A stretch of 64,000 nt of DNA, from assembly GCF_003947415.1 (NCBI RefSeq), contig NZ_QHKL01000002.1, positions 868,001 through 932,000 on the forward strand, given 5' to 3'. Below are positions 28,723 to 36,852 of this stretch, piece by piece; the first letter of the stretch is position 1, and each line of letters starts with the position of its first letter. A program made the position numbers and the translations under genes. The notes under the pieces were generated by a model. That model did not search any database. It was not told the DNA's origin and saw only the letters and a program-made list of their open reading frames with translations. This DNA is from Amycolatopsis sp. WAC 01376. Its GTDB lineage: Bacteria > Actinomycetota > Actinomycetes > Mycobacteriales > Pseudonocardiaceae.

Positions 28723-29831
28723 GTCGAGCACGACAGCACCTCCCCGAAGAGTTCTTCGATGTCCGCGACGGCCAACCCGGCGAGCATCGGCAACCGCCCG
28801 CCCCACGACCGCACCGCAGCTTCGGCAGCCTTCCTGATCACGTCCGCCGGAGCGGTGAGCTCATACTCGATCCGCCAGCGCCGCAACAGATTCCGCAGAC
28901 CGGTGACCGGGTCTTCGTGACCGAGCCGGCCCCACGCTTCGGTGAGCGACGCGGTGTTGCCATACCGGGTGTCGCCTTCGAGGATCCGTGCCCAGACCGC
29001 AGGAAGCAGACACGCGGTCGCGACCATCTTGCGCACCCCCAGTGCGCAGGAAAGTTCGTTGGCCAGATACCAATGCTTGGCCGAATACCGGCCGCGGCCG
29101 GCGAGTGCCCAGCCCGTGTGCGTGGCAGTGCTGAGCATCGCGACGCTGAGGCGGGCATCTTGCCCGCTGTCCCCCGCGGATATCCGATCGCCGACGGCGA
29201 CCAGCTCGGCTGCCAGTGTGGCCGCCTCGGCGTCCGGCAGCCCGCCTACCCGCGCACTTCCCGCCACGGGGCCGAGTACCCGCAGCAGTGCTTCCAGCGC
29301 GCCTTCGCGCAGCAGATGCTCCGGAAGCGTCGCGGTGAGTTCAGGGTCGAGCACGGCGAGGTCGGGGCGCAACGCGCTGCCCGCGACGATCCGCCGGTCC
29401 GGCCCGATCCGCACGCACGCGACCGCGCTGGCCTCCACCCCCGTGCCGACGGTCGTCGGCACGAAGACCCTGCGTATCAGGGGTTTCCGGGTCTCGGGCA
29501 AGGTGATCGCGCCCGCTCTCCAGCCCCATGCCTCTATCAGGTCCGCCGCCGCGGGGTCGGCGTGCACCACGCTCGCGAGCTTGACCACGTCCAGCACGCT
29601 GCCGCCGCCGATGGCCAGCACGGCGTCCGGGGCGAACTCGCCCAGACGCTGTGCCAGCCCTCGGACCGCTCCGCACCCGGTATCCGACGCGTCGAGCCGT
29701 ATCGCCTCCCCCTCGAAGGCGATCATGGCGTCGACGACGACCAGGGTCCGCTTGCCGAGTGACCGGCGTGCGATGTGGAGCGCGCCAGGCCCGGCGACCA
29801 CCGGAGTCGGCGCGTCGCGGCGAAGTATCAT
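28719..29831 (-). CDS. Iron-ADH-like dehydrogenase (daptide MpaB-like oxidative decarboxylase)
   Basis: The 370-residue protein has the iron-containing alcohol dehydrogenase layout: nucleotide motif AVLAIGGGSVLDVVKLASVV near residue 75, FVPTTVGTGVEASAVACVRI near 125, and a helical C-terminal domain. The usual metal-ligand pattern is altered. EGALEALLRVL stands where a D-x-x-x-H would be, while TATHTGWAL and SAKHWYLANEL still supply His residues. In the daptide pathway this enzyme class oxidatively decarboxylates a C-terminal Thr to a ketone, which is then transaminated. It is tightly coupled to the aminotransferase gene. Confidence 0.82.
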   Translation of the reverse strand: MILRRDAPTPVVAGPGALHIARRSLGKRTLVVVDAMIAFEGEAIRLDASDTGCGAVRGLAQRLGEFAPDAVLAIGGGSVLDVVKLASVVHADPAAADLIEAWGWRAGAITLPETRKPLIRRVFVPTTVGTGVEASAVACVRIGPDRRIVAGSALRPDLAVLDPELTATLPEHLLREGALEALLRVLGPVAGSARVGGLPDAEAATLAAELVAVGDRISAGDSGQDARLSVAMLSTATHTGWALAGRGRYSAKHWYLANELSCALGVRKMVATACLLPAVWARILEGDTRYGNTASLTEAWGRLGHEDPVTGLRNLLRRWRIEYELTAPADVIRKAAEAAVRSWGGRLPMLAGLAVADIEELFGEVLSCST

Positions 29832-31048
29832 GCCGCCACCTCATCCAAAGTGGACACAAGAAGTGCTTCCAGTTCCTCGAAGTCCGCCTCGGTGTAGGTC
29901 AACGCGGGAACCAGCTGCACGCAGTCGGGGCCTGGCTGCACGATCAGCCCCGACCGCCGTGCCACGGCCATGACTTCCGCGGACCGTCCGGTCAGTTCCA
30001 CTGCCCGGAAGCACCCGCGTCCGCGATGCCCTGTCACCATCGGGTGAGCCGTGAGCCGGTCGAGCAGCTTGCCCAAGCGTGCGCTGTTCCTCGCCGCGAG
30101 CTCGACCGCCTCCAGCCGTGCCATCTCCTCGACCATGGCGAGCACCGCGGCACAGCTGCTCGGCGAGCCCGCCTGGGTCTCGCCGTGTACCAGGACCGCG
30201 TCGGCGCGCTCGAAGTCCTCACACACCTCGTGCGAAACGACCACGGCCGATGCCGCACAGGTCCCGTTGGTCAGACCCTTCGAGGTGACCAGCACGTCTG
30301 GGCGTACCGGCCAGTCTTGTGAGGCGAAGTACGGTCCTGTTCGGCCGAAGCCGGTCGCCACCTCGTCGGCGACCAGCAGGAACCCGTGCTCGGCACGTAG
30401 CCTGCCGAGCGCGTTGATCAACCGGTCGGACACCTCGTACGCGCCGGAACCGAGTACGGGCTCCAGCACGACCGCGGCGACGCGGTGACCTTCCCTGGCG
30501 AGAAGGGTTTCGAGTTCTACTTCGTCGTGATGGCCTACGTGGCGGACGGCTCGCTGGTCCACGCCGTAGCCACGCTGGCCGAGTTCCTCGCCGGTGAGGG
30601 AAAACCCTCCGTAGGTCAGGCCGTGATAGCTGCCTTTGAGCCCGACCACGACCCGGCGCGGCTCCTCGCCGCGCAGCGCTTGGCAGTGCCGGACGAGCTT
30701 CATCATGGCGTCGTTCGCGGCTCCACCGGACGTGGAAAACAAGACCCGGCCGTACTGTTCCGGCCCACAGACCGCCAGCAACGCGTTCGCCGCGCGCACA
30801 GCCAGGTCGTGCCCGCCCCGGAAGAGGCTCAGGTACGAGGCCGTATTCAACGATTCGCCCACCGCGTCGGCGATGGCCCTGTTGCCGTAACCGAGGTTGA
30901 CGTTCCACAGGCCGCTCGTCGCACACAGCGCCCACGAGCCGTCGGCGAACCGCACGCGGGTGCCCTGCGCGGAGACCGCGTGCCGTTCCGGTTTGCCGTA
31001 TTCGCTCGGCGGGATCAGCGACTCCCACACCGGGTAGCGCTCAGGCAT
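29828..31048 (-). CDS. Class III aminotransferase (daptide-type)
   Basis: The 406-residue PLP enzyme has LFSTSGGAANDAMMKLVRHC, GLKGSYHGLTYGGFSLTGEE, LLVADEVATGFGRTG and the PLP Lys in VLVTSKGLTNGTCAASAVVV. It is class III like the decarboxylase at 1210, but a different subfamily. In the daptide pathway such an enzyme aminates the C-terminal ketone. The start is ATG 31048, which overlaps the methyltransferase stop. The longer upstream frame is only a shadow of the methyltransferase. Some features also fit diaminobutyrate-type transaminases, so the role relies on context. Confidence 0.85.
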   Translation of the reverse strand: MPERYPVWESLIPPSEYGKPERHAVSAQGTRVRFADGSWALCATSGLWNVNLGYGNRAIADAVGESLNTASYLSLFRGGHDLAVRAANALLAVCGPEQYGRVLFSTSGGAANDAMMKLVRHCQALRGEEPRRVVVGLKGSYHGLTYGGFSLTGEELGQRGYGVDQRAVRHVGHHDEVELETLLAREGHRVAAVVLEPVLGSGAYEVSDRLINALGRLRAEHGFLLVADEVATGFGRTGPYFASQDWPVRPDVLVTSKGLTNGTCAASAVVVSHEVCEDFERADAVLVHGETQAGSPSSCAAVLAMVEEMARLEAVELAARNSARLGKLLDRLTAHPMVTGHRGRGCFRAVELTGRSAEVMAVARRSGLIVQPGPDCVQLVPALTYTEADFEELEALLVSTLDEVAA

Positions 31049-31814
31049 GGCGGCAGACCAGCTGGTAGGGAACCTGCTCACCGGGCTTGCCGCGACGCTG
31101 TTCGACGACCGTCAGGCCCGCCAGCGCGAGTTCGGCCGTCAATTCGCCCGAATCGAGCAGCTGAACCTCGCTGGTGAACAACTCGCGGCCGACCGTCACG
31201 TGGTCGTCGACGGTCTCGGTCAACACACTGGTGGTACGCACGCCCCGGCGGCCGTCGAAATGCTGGAGCAGCGTGAGCACGGTGGCACCGTCCTGGACCA
31301 TGGCGACCCGTTCGGTGGCGCGCGTCCTCGGCGTGAGCGTCGCGGCGATGTCCATTCCGCTGACGTAAAACACGCCGTCCGGCCTGAGATGGTCGACCAC
31401 CAGGCCGAACAGGGTCGCGCGCTGCGCCCGGTCGAGCAGGCACACCGACGAGGTGCCCAGCACGATGAGGGCGAAAGTCTCATCGAAGGCGAACCTGCTC
31501 ATGTCGGCCTCGATCACCCGGATCCGTTCGTCCCGGCTTCTCAGGAGGTCCAGCAGCGCGAAAGAGTTGTCGAGTGCGACGACCTCGTGGCCGCGCGCGG
31601 CAAGGGGGATGGTCAGCCGGCCAGAGCCGGCGGCGAGCTCCAGGATCGGCCCGGCGCTCTCCAGCGCCAGACGGAGCACCTCGGACAGTTCCGAAAGATC
31701 ATGGCGGGACAGGGCGTCGTAGACCACCGCGCCCGCCGGGCCGTAGAGCGGCTGGGGACGCAGCCCGTACAGGGCCGCGAGTTTTCCCGCCGTGCCGGGA
31801 GCCGCGGCGGTCAT
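31041..31814 (-). CDS. SAM-dependent methyltransferase (daptide MpaM-like)
   Basis: The 257-residue class I methyltransferase has motif I in ILELAAGSGRLTIPLAARGH, an acidic ribose-binding residue in VVALDNSFALL, and a motif III region in LIVLGTSSVCLLDRA. Small daptide-cluster methyltransferases dimethylate the new C-terminal amine, which gives a cationic tail. It starts at ATG 31814 inside the stop of the RRE gene and overlaps the aminotransferase gene by eight bases. N-terminal methylation of the peptide is an alternative role. Confidence 0.85.
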   Translation of the reverse strand: MTAAAPGTAGKLAALYGLRPQPLYGPAGAVVYDALSRHDLSELSEVLRLALESAGPILELAAGSGRLTIPLAARGHEVVALDNSFALLDLLRSRDERIRVIEADMSRFAFDETFALIVLGTSSVCLLDRAQRATLFGLVVDHLRPDGVFYVSGMDIAATLTPRTRATERVAMVQDGATVLTLLQHFDGRRGVRTTSVLTETVDDHVTVGRELFTSEVQLLDSGELTAELALAGLTVVEQRRGKPGEQVPYQLVCRHA

Positions 31815-32794
31815 GCCGGCTCCTCGGCCCGCAGCACGCCCGCGTTCACGAGCTTCGCGACTGTGGTCTTGACCGCGCCCGGCGCGGCGCCACCGAGGCC
31901 GAGATGCTCGGCGGCGAGCTCGATCGCCTGTTCCGCGGCGCCGGTGAGCAGCACGAGTTCGAGGATCTTCGCCGCGTCCACGCCGAGGCGGAACACTCGT
32001 TCCCGCACGGGATCGCACACCAGGTACTCGTCGTCGTTCCACAACAGCAGCGGCGCGTCGACGGGTTCTTCGAGATCGGGCAGCCCCTTGGTGAGCCGCG
32101 CACCGAAACCGGAGACCGCGTAGCCGGATCGCCCGTTCGCCCGCAGGTCGCGCAGCGTGTCGATGGCACGCAGGTAGCGGGACAGCCAAGGACGGCTCGC
32201 CCGTGCGTCGTCCAGCACCGAAGTATCGATCACACCACCGAGGCAACCCTCATTTTCGGCGTCCGTGAAGGATTCGACAGTGCCGAGCGGCAGGCCGCCC
32301 GGCGCGGTGCGCACTTCGCCGGTGTCGCTCACGTGCAGTCGCCGTGTCCCGGCGCAGGGATGAGTGGTGCCGAGCGCGCACTGGTCGGCGAGGAAGACAC
32401 CGGGATGCAGCAACTGTTCGACGAAGATGCCCTGGGTCCTGGCGAGGTCCGCGTCCTGCAGAAACCCCTTGTGGTCGGCCGAACCGCCGATCCTGACGAT
32501 CGTCGGACCGGCGATGGCGAGGAACGGCGTCGCCAAGTAGTCCTGGGTGTATACGAACAGATCGTCCCCGACGAGAAGTTCGTCGCCTGGCTCGGACAGT
32601 CCACCCTCGTAGGCGACGACGGGAGGATCGCCGGGCTCGGGACTGAACACGAGTCCCTTCGGACCGGACAACCGCACGGCGTGCTCGATATATGCCGCGG
32701 ACTCGATAAAGACAATCCGGTCCGGACAATCGGTAGCCGGGAACAGACCACCGGCCAGCTGCACCACCGCCGCGAGCACAGGCTGCTCCTCCAT
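31811..32794 (-). CDS. RiPP recognition (RRE) protein, daptide type
   Basis: The 327-residue protein starts MEEQPVLAAVVQLAGGLFPA behind GGGGAGAAGAAC. The N-terminal two thirds has no motif I recognise (VFIESAAYIEHAVRLSGPKG; TIVRIGGSADHKGFLQDADL). The last 90 residues have the PqqD-like winged-helix pattern, with LLLWNDDEYLVCDPVRERVF followed by helices. Daptide clusters encode a separate recognition protein that binds the precursor leader. It is the first gene of the nine-gene minus-strand operon and faces the precursor genes across the shared promoter. Confidence 0.75.
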   Translation of the reverse strand: MEEQPVLAAVVQLAGGLFPATDCPDRIVFIESAAYIEHAVRLSGPKGLVFSPEPGDPPVVAYEGGLSEPGDELLVGDDLFVYTQDYLATPFLAIAGPTIVRIGGSADHKGFLQDADLARTQGIFVEQLLHPGVFLADQCALGTTHPCAGTRRLHVSDTGEVRTAPGGLPLGTVESFTDAENEGCLGGVIDTSVLDDARASRPWLSRYLRAIDTLRDLRANGRSGYAVSGFGARLTKGLPDLEEPVDAPLLLWNDDEYLVCDPVRERVFRLGVDAAKILELVLLTGAAEQAIELAAEHLGLGGAAPGAVKTTVAKLVNAGVLRAEEPA

Positions 32795-32877
32795 AGTTCT
32801 TCTCCCCAAGGTGTTTGAGCGCGGTCTACCGCGTCGACATGGAAGATTAAATGAGCGATCGACCGAAACCGGAATTC

Positions 32878-32912
32878 CGGGAAATATTCCCGACAACTCG
32901 GGAAATGCTCCC
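32878..32912. promoter_or_regulatory. Tandem dyad operator in the precursor/RRE divergent promoter
   Basis: CGGGAAATATTCCCG (32878-32892) and CGGGAAATGCTCCC (32899-32912) are near-identical dyads with centres about 21 bp apart, two helical turns. The region lies between the minus-strand operon (start 32794) and the first precursor (start 32978). Paired sites of this form suit a dimeric NarL-type response regulator such as the one at 23302. Confidence 0.62.
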
Positions 32913-32977
32913 ACGCATTGGAAAACGCCCGTGAAACCGATTAGCGTCCACGCTGACACCAAGAGGGGGTGAACACA

Positions 32978-33145
32978 ATGGATACCAGCACCAAGCCGGA
33001 GCTCGACCTTTCCGTCCAGGAACTTGAGCTCATGGTCGGCCTCGGCGGAAACTGCGGGGGGAACGTCGACCCCGTGGCCTGTGACGCGTCACTGGGCGGC
33101 GCCATCAGCCTGAGCGTCGCTTTCACTGTGGCCGTCATCACCTGA
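32978..33145 (+). CDS. RiPP precursor peptide 1 (Cys-containing, C-terminal Thr)
   Basis: The 55-residue peptide starts MDTSTKPELDLSVQELELMV and ends SLSVAFTVAVIT. The start is fixed by AGAGGGGGTGAACACA. The acidic leader shares LDLSV with precursor 2. The core contains two Cys (residues 26 and 35), Ser at 38, 44 and 46, Thr at 50 and a terminal Thr at 55. A LanK/LanY-type pair could form thioethers from the Cys and Ser/Thr residues, and the daptide enzymes could convert the terminal Thr. Possible leader end is at GLGG (residues 21-24). It is the clearest candidate substrate of the cluster. Confidence 0.85.
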   Translation: MDTSTKPELDLSVQELELMVGLGGNCGGNVDPVACDASLGGAISLSVAFTVAVIT

Positions 33146-33168
33146 TCATCATCCCAAGGAGGGCAACC

Positions 33169-33351
33169 GTGCGAACGGACATTCTGGATCTCTCGGTCAA
33201 TGAGATCACGTCGAACGAGCTTTCGCTCGGCGGACTCAAGTCGATCGACCTGTCGATCACGGAACTGGAAAGCGCGGCCGCGCCTGATGTGGCCAGCTTC
33301 CTTGGCGGCGTCTCCGCCGCCACCGCGGTGAGCGCGCTCATTCTGACGTAG
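33169..33351 (+). CDS. RiPP precursor peptide 2 (Cys-free, C-terminal Thr)
   Basis: The 60-residue peptide has a GTG start behind AAGGAGG, 23 bases after precursor 1. It starts MRTDILDLSVNEITSNELSL and ends SFLGGVSAATAVSALILT. It shares the LDLSV leader word and the terminal Thr but has no Cys, so thioether rings cannot form on it alone. Its hydrophobic Ser/Thr/Ala-rich C-terminus resembles the helical cores of known daptides. Two peptides may form a pair or be alternative products. Confidence 0.82.
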   Translation: MRTDILDLSVNEITSNELSLGGLKSIDLSITELESAAAPDVASFLGGVSAATAVSALILT

Positions 33352-33362
33352 CGCGGAAACCT

Positions 33363-33411
33363 GGAGGAGGCACCCGGAAAGGGTGACCCCTTGCTATCAG
33401 GTGCCTCCTCC
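33363..33411 (+). terminator. Hairpin between precursor and modification genes
   Basis: GGAGGAGGCACC (33363-33374) and GGTGCCTCCTCC (33400-33411) form a perfect 12-bp stem around a 25-base loop, 11 bases after precursor 2. RiPP clusters often place a partial terminator here, so that precursor mRNA exceeds enzyme mRNA. Confidence 0.7.
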
Positions 33412-33427
33412 GGGCTATAGTCCGATC

Positions 33428-33631
33428 ATGATCAAACGAAATCAGGACAATAAAGTCGCGACCCTCTCGGCCTATCTGGTCATCGGAATAGCACTGCTCA
33501 CCATTTCCTTTACCGTCAAGGATCCGCAGTGGCTGAAGATCGGTCTGCTGGTGCTGGCGATCGTCTTCATGGGCACCATTTCGGCGCAGCTGCTGCGTGA
33601 GACGCGCCGCCGCCGGAACGACGAGGGCTGA
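33428..33631 (+). CDS. Small two-helix membrane protein, possible immunity
   Basis: The 67-residue protein has two hydrophobic segments, LSAYLVIGIALLTISFTV and IGLLVLAIVFMGTISAQLL, with a basic end (RETRRRRNDEG). There is no signal-peptidase site. Small membrane proteins beside lantibiotic-type precursors are often immunity or export accessories, but I recognise no family. ATG 33428 lies 17 bases past the precursor hairpin, and the lanthionine kinase gene follows. Confidence 0.6.
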   Translation: MIKRNQDNKVATLSAYLVIGIALLTISFTVKDPQWLKIGLLVLAIVFMGTISAQLLRETRRRRNDEG

Positions 33632-33649
33632 ATGAAAGGGTGACACCAT

Positions 33650-34717
33650 ATGCCTGCTGTGCGGGACAGGCACCGGGTCGACACGGTCCTTGACCGGTTC
33701 GGCCTGGGCGGGCTCGATTGGGCCGCGGCCACAGCGGCGGGCGGGCGGAACGACAACTGGCTCGGCACCACGGGCACCGGCCGCGGAGTCTTCGTCAAGA
33801 CGATCTTGGGCTCGGGCACGGTGGTGACACACGGCCTGCGCCGGACCGAGGCGTTCTACCGGGCACACGCTGACTCCGGCGCTCCGGACACGTTGCGCAC
33901 CACGGTACTGATCGGGCAGGACGACCACGCGGCCGTGCAGATCTTCGACCGGCTCGACGGCGCCCGTGACGGCCGGGAGACCGCGCGGGACGGCACCTTC
34001 GACTCCGCACTCGCCACACAAGCGGGTCAAGCAATCGGCGCGTTGCACGGCATCTCCCCCGCCCCGCTGCACGAGGTCGAGAAATCGCTGCCTCCATTGC
34101 CGGACGAGAATCTGCTCGCCGGGTTGACCATGGAGATGTTCTACGCCGCCAGCGCCGCCGAACTCGATGTATGGCGCATCCTCCAGCAGGACAGCCTCAT
34201 CCAGGAATCCATCACCCGGCTGGACCGCGACGCCGCCGATGCGGCGCAAGTGCCTGTGCACGGCGACCTGCGCCTGGACCAATTTCTGATCGCGGACGAC
34301 CGGCTCTACCTCGCGGACTGGGAGATGTTCCGGCTCGGCGACCCGGCGAGCGACCTCGGCGGCTTCGTCGGCGAATGGCTGCACCACGCCGTCACCCGCT
34401 TCCTCGGGGACAGGATGAAGCGCGGCACGGCTCCCGCCCCCACCATCGCACTGAGCCCAACCTGGCGACCATGGCGCGATACACGCCCCTTGGCCGAAGC
34501 GTTCTGGCTGTCCTACCGCACGGCTCATCCGGCCCTGGCGCCCGGTTTCGCCTCCCGTGTCACCCGTTTCACCGCCTGGCACCTGCTGCTGCGAGTGGTC
34601 ACCGACGCCCGGTTCCGCGCCAAGCTCGACGGCTCGGGCCTCACTCTGATCCGACTCGCCAAAATGATCTTGCTTGACCCCGGCCGCTTCGCCACCGTCC
34701 TCGGGCTCGGTGACTGA
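33650..34717 (+). CDS. Phosphotransferase-fold kinase, class V lanthipeptide LxmK-like
   Basis: The 355-residue protein has an aminoglycoside-phosphotransferase-like kinase fold: N-lobe WLGTTGTGRGVFVKTILG with its Lys, catalytic loop VPVHGDLRLDQFLI (HGDxxxDQ) and the metal-binding DWEMFRLGDPASDLGGF near 230. In class V lanthipeptide clusters such a kinase (LxmK/CaoK type) activates Ser/Thr before elimination. Immediate overlap with a HopA1-like gene at 34717 reproduces the class V core pair. An aminoglycoside-resistance role is unlikely in this context. Confidence 0.82.
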   Translation: MPAVRDRHRVDTVLDRFGLGGLDWAAATAAGGRNDNWLGTTGTGRGVFVKTILGSGTVVTHGLRRTEAFYRAHADSGAPDTLRTTVLIGQDDHAAVQIFDRLDGARDGRETARDGTFDSALATQAGQAIGALHGISPAPLHEVEKSLPPLPDENLLAGLTMEMFYAASAAELDVWRILQQDSLIQESITRLDRDAADAAQVPVHGDLRLDQFLIADDRLYLADWEMFRLGDPASDLGGFVGEWLHHAVTRFLGDRMKRGTAPAPTIALSPTWRPWRDTRPLAEAFWLSYRTAHPALAPGFASRVTRFTAWHLLLRVVTDARFRAKLDGSGLTLIRLAKMILLDPGRFATVLGLGD

Positions 34718-35622
34718 TGACTTCGCTCGCCCCTCGTCTCCGCACCCTGTTGTCTCGAACGCGGATCACTGCCGATCAGGTCACCATCTGCGGGCGGAAG
34801 ATCAAAGCCGGCAGCCGCGGCGAACTGGAACAGAAACTCGCGGCGCACTTGTACGCGACCTTCCACGCGGGTCTGCCGAACACGGCATCCGGCAAAGCAC
34901 GCCTCAAGAAAAGCCATTGGCTGGAACAAGAACTCGCCGAAGCCATACCGCACACCACGACGCCGGTCACCGCCATCGCACGAGAGGACAACGGTGAACA
35001 AGTCCTCGTGGAATGGGACGGCGTGCTCGTCCGAGTGCCCCGTGAACTCGCCGCGGACACCCCGGATCCCGGCATGCCGGTCCGGCTGCTCGTGCCACCC
35101 GCGCGCCCCGGTCTGTCGCCGGGATTCCAGTTCGTCACCGGTTCGCGGCCGCCGGTATTCGCCGGCCCGCTACTGCGGGTCTACGTACATCTGACCGATC
35201 CCGCAAAGGCCGCTTTCCTATGGCAGGCCGTCCTTGGTTCACTCGAACTAGCAGGCGTCGCATACCAGGCGAAGGTCTTGATCCGCGCCGACGAGTACCC
35301 GCGACGCGATGCCATGGTCGTCTATCTTCCGGCAGAGGAAGCCGACGTCGCCCGGCTCATCGCCGACACGGTGCGCGGCCAGCCTGGAACCGGCGAGATC
35401 ACCTCGCTGTTCGCCGAGCAGCTCGCACCCGGCGTGGCGCGAGCCTGGGAGCCCATCGACACCAGGTTCGGCATGGCCGGACTCAGCTTCGGCCTGCACC
35501 GCTGCAGAGTGCTCGCCAAGGCACTGCTCGACGACAGCGAACAACCGGAAAAGGCCGTCCTCCAAGCCTTCCTCGCGGCGGGCATAGACCCGGAAAATCC
35601 AGCACTGAACTCCGGCAAGTGA
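34717..35622 (+). CDS. HopA1-family protein, class V lanthipeptide LxmY-like
   Basis: The 301-residue protein has the HopA1 (T3SS effector HopA1-like) pattern: short N-terminal helices, VRVYVHLTDPAKAAFLWQAV-type central beta-alpha segment, ADEYPRRDAMVVYLPAEEAD, and a C-terminal block RFGMAGLSFGLHRCRVLAKA. In class V lanthipeptide biosynthesis a HopA1-like protein acts with the kinase-like protein to eliminate phosphate from Ser/Thr. The gene overlaps the kinase gene by TGATG, so the two are translationally coupled. Confidence 0.78.
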   Translation: MTSLAPRLRTLLSRTRITADQVTICGRKIKAGSRGELEQKLAAHLYATFHAGLPNTASGKARLKKSHWLEQELAEAIPHTTTPVTAIAREDNGEQVLVEWDGVLVRVPRELAADTPDPGMPVRLLVPPARPGLSPGFQFVTGSRPPVFAGPLLRVYVHLTDPAKAAFLWQAVLGSLELAGVAYQAKVLIRADEYPRRDAMVVYLPAEEADVARLIADTVRGQPGTGEITSLFAEQLAPGVARAWEPIDTRFGMAGLSFGLHRCRVLAKALLDDSEQPEKAVLQAFLAAGIDPENPALNSGK

Positions 35623-35628
35623 TGAAAC

Positions 35629-36606
35629 GTGGTCTCCTACTCCGTACACGTACCGTTCCTGCCTGCCGACATCGACCGCATCGCTCCGCTCATCTCACTG
35701 GTGAACCGAGCTCGCTCCCGTCTCTGGCTCGGCCAGTCGGTGACCGTCGAGCCACACCAGTTGTTCGCCTATTTCGCCGGGCGCGGCATGCGCGTGCCGG
35801 TCGGCACCAGCGTCACGCTCATGCCACTGCGCAACCCGTTCGAGGCCGCGGTGCAAGCCCGATCACTCGCCCAGCTCACCGGCCACCCTGTCGTCGCGGG
35901 ATACGGCCCCGGGCCCGCAGGGTTCCAACGTGCCCTGCTCGGATCCGCCTACCGAAGTCCGCTCACAGCGACCAGGGAATACCTAACGTCGATACGCAGC
36001 CTGCTCAACGGCGACACAGTCACCCTCGACACCGGATACACACGACTCAACGCCGCGCTCCCGTCCATGCCACACCCACGAGTCGAACTCGGCCTCGGCG
36101 TCCTGCGCGCCGGCATGGCCCGCCTGGCCGGCGAGATCGCCGACGTCGCCATCACCTGGCTGTGCCCCCCGGACTACCTGCGCAACGTGCTGATCCCTGA
36201 AATCGCCCTCGCGGCCGCGGCGGCGAACCGGCCGATGCCCCGCGTGGTCTCGGTCGTGCACATCGCCGAACGCAAACCGAAACGCGACCCGGTCCAGCTC
36301 GCGCGCACCGTCTGCGGACCACATCTGCAGTCCGCACACTACGTCGACATGTTGGGCAAGGCCGGAATCCACATCGACCCGGCGGATCCGGAGTCCGGAG
36401 CCCGCGCCCTCGTCGACGCCGGAATATTCCTGACCGGCACAATGCCCGAACTACTCAGCGGCCTTTCGGCCTACCAGTCAGCCGGAGCCGATGAAGTCGT
36501 CCTAAATCTCAGTGCCGTCGGCGCCCATCGCGGTGCGCAAGTCGCCCTACGAGAAATGGAATTCCTCCTCACCTCAGTGGAAGCGTTGAGGCCCGGCTCT
36601 TGGTGA
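35629..36606 (+). CDS. F420-type flavin reductase, LxmJ-like
   Basis: The 325-residue protein has luciferase-like (LLM) TIM-barrel features: SVTLMPLRNPFEAAVQARSL, GPGPAGFQRALLGS, REYLTSIRSLLNGDTV and ADVAITWLCPPDYLRNVLIP. In lexapeptide-type clusters an F420H2-dependent member (LxmJ) reduces dehydroalanine to D-Ala. The gene starts at GTG 35629, six bases after the HopA1 stop. It closes the plus-strand precursor operon. Confidence 0.85.
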   Translation: MVSYSVHVPFLPADIDRIAPLISLVNRARSRLWLGQSVTVEPHQLFAYFAGRGMRVPVGTSVTLMPLRNPFEAAVQARSLAQLTGHPVVAGYGPGPAGFQRALLGSAYRSPLTATREYLTSIRSLLNGDTVTLDTGYTRLNAALPSMPHPRVELGLGVLRAGMARLAGEIADVAITWLCPPDYLRNVLIPEIALAAAAANRPMPRVVSVVHIAERKPKRDPVQLARTVCGPHLQSAHYVDMLGKAGIHIDPADPESGARALVDAGIFLTGTMPELLSGLSAYQSAGADEVVLNLSAVGAHRGAQVALREMEFLLTSVEALRPGSW

Positions 36607-36612
36607 GCCGGG
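36592..36612 (+). terminator. Short hairpin at the end of the LxmJ-like gene
   Basis: CCCGGCT (36592-36598) and AGCCGGG (36606-36612) form a 7-bp stem across the stop codon, with a seven-base loop. It is a weak candidate for the operon end. Confidence 0.45.
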
Positions 36613-36852
36613 TTCTACCGGTGATGAACAGCGCCCATCGCCTTCCACATTGCACTGGTCTGAAGTGGTGACAACGCTCGACGGACGGATTCCGTACCGC
36701 CTCGGGAGAACCGAGGTTCAGTGCCCGCATACCCTCAGTCGCCAGCGCCGCGTTAATCGGATCGGTGGGCCCTATACGTGCCGAGAAATGGATCCGTTCA
36801 GGTCAAGGGTCATGGGCGGGTGACCGCTCGCGGTCCGGCATGATCGCGTCTC

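Noticed and set aside
33650..34717. Aminoglycoside resistance phosphotransferase
   Set aside because: Fold fits, but gene overlap with a HopA1-like gene and nearby RiPP precursors points to a LxmK-type role.
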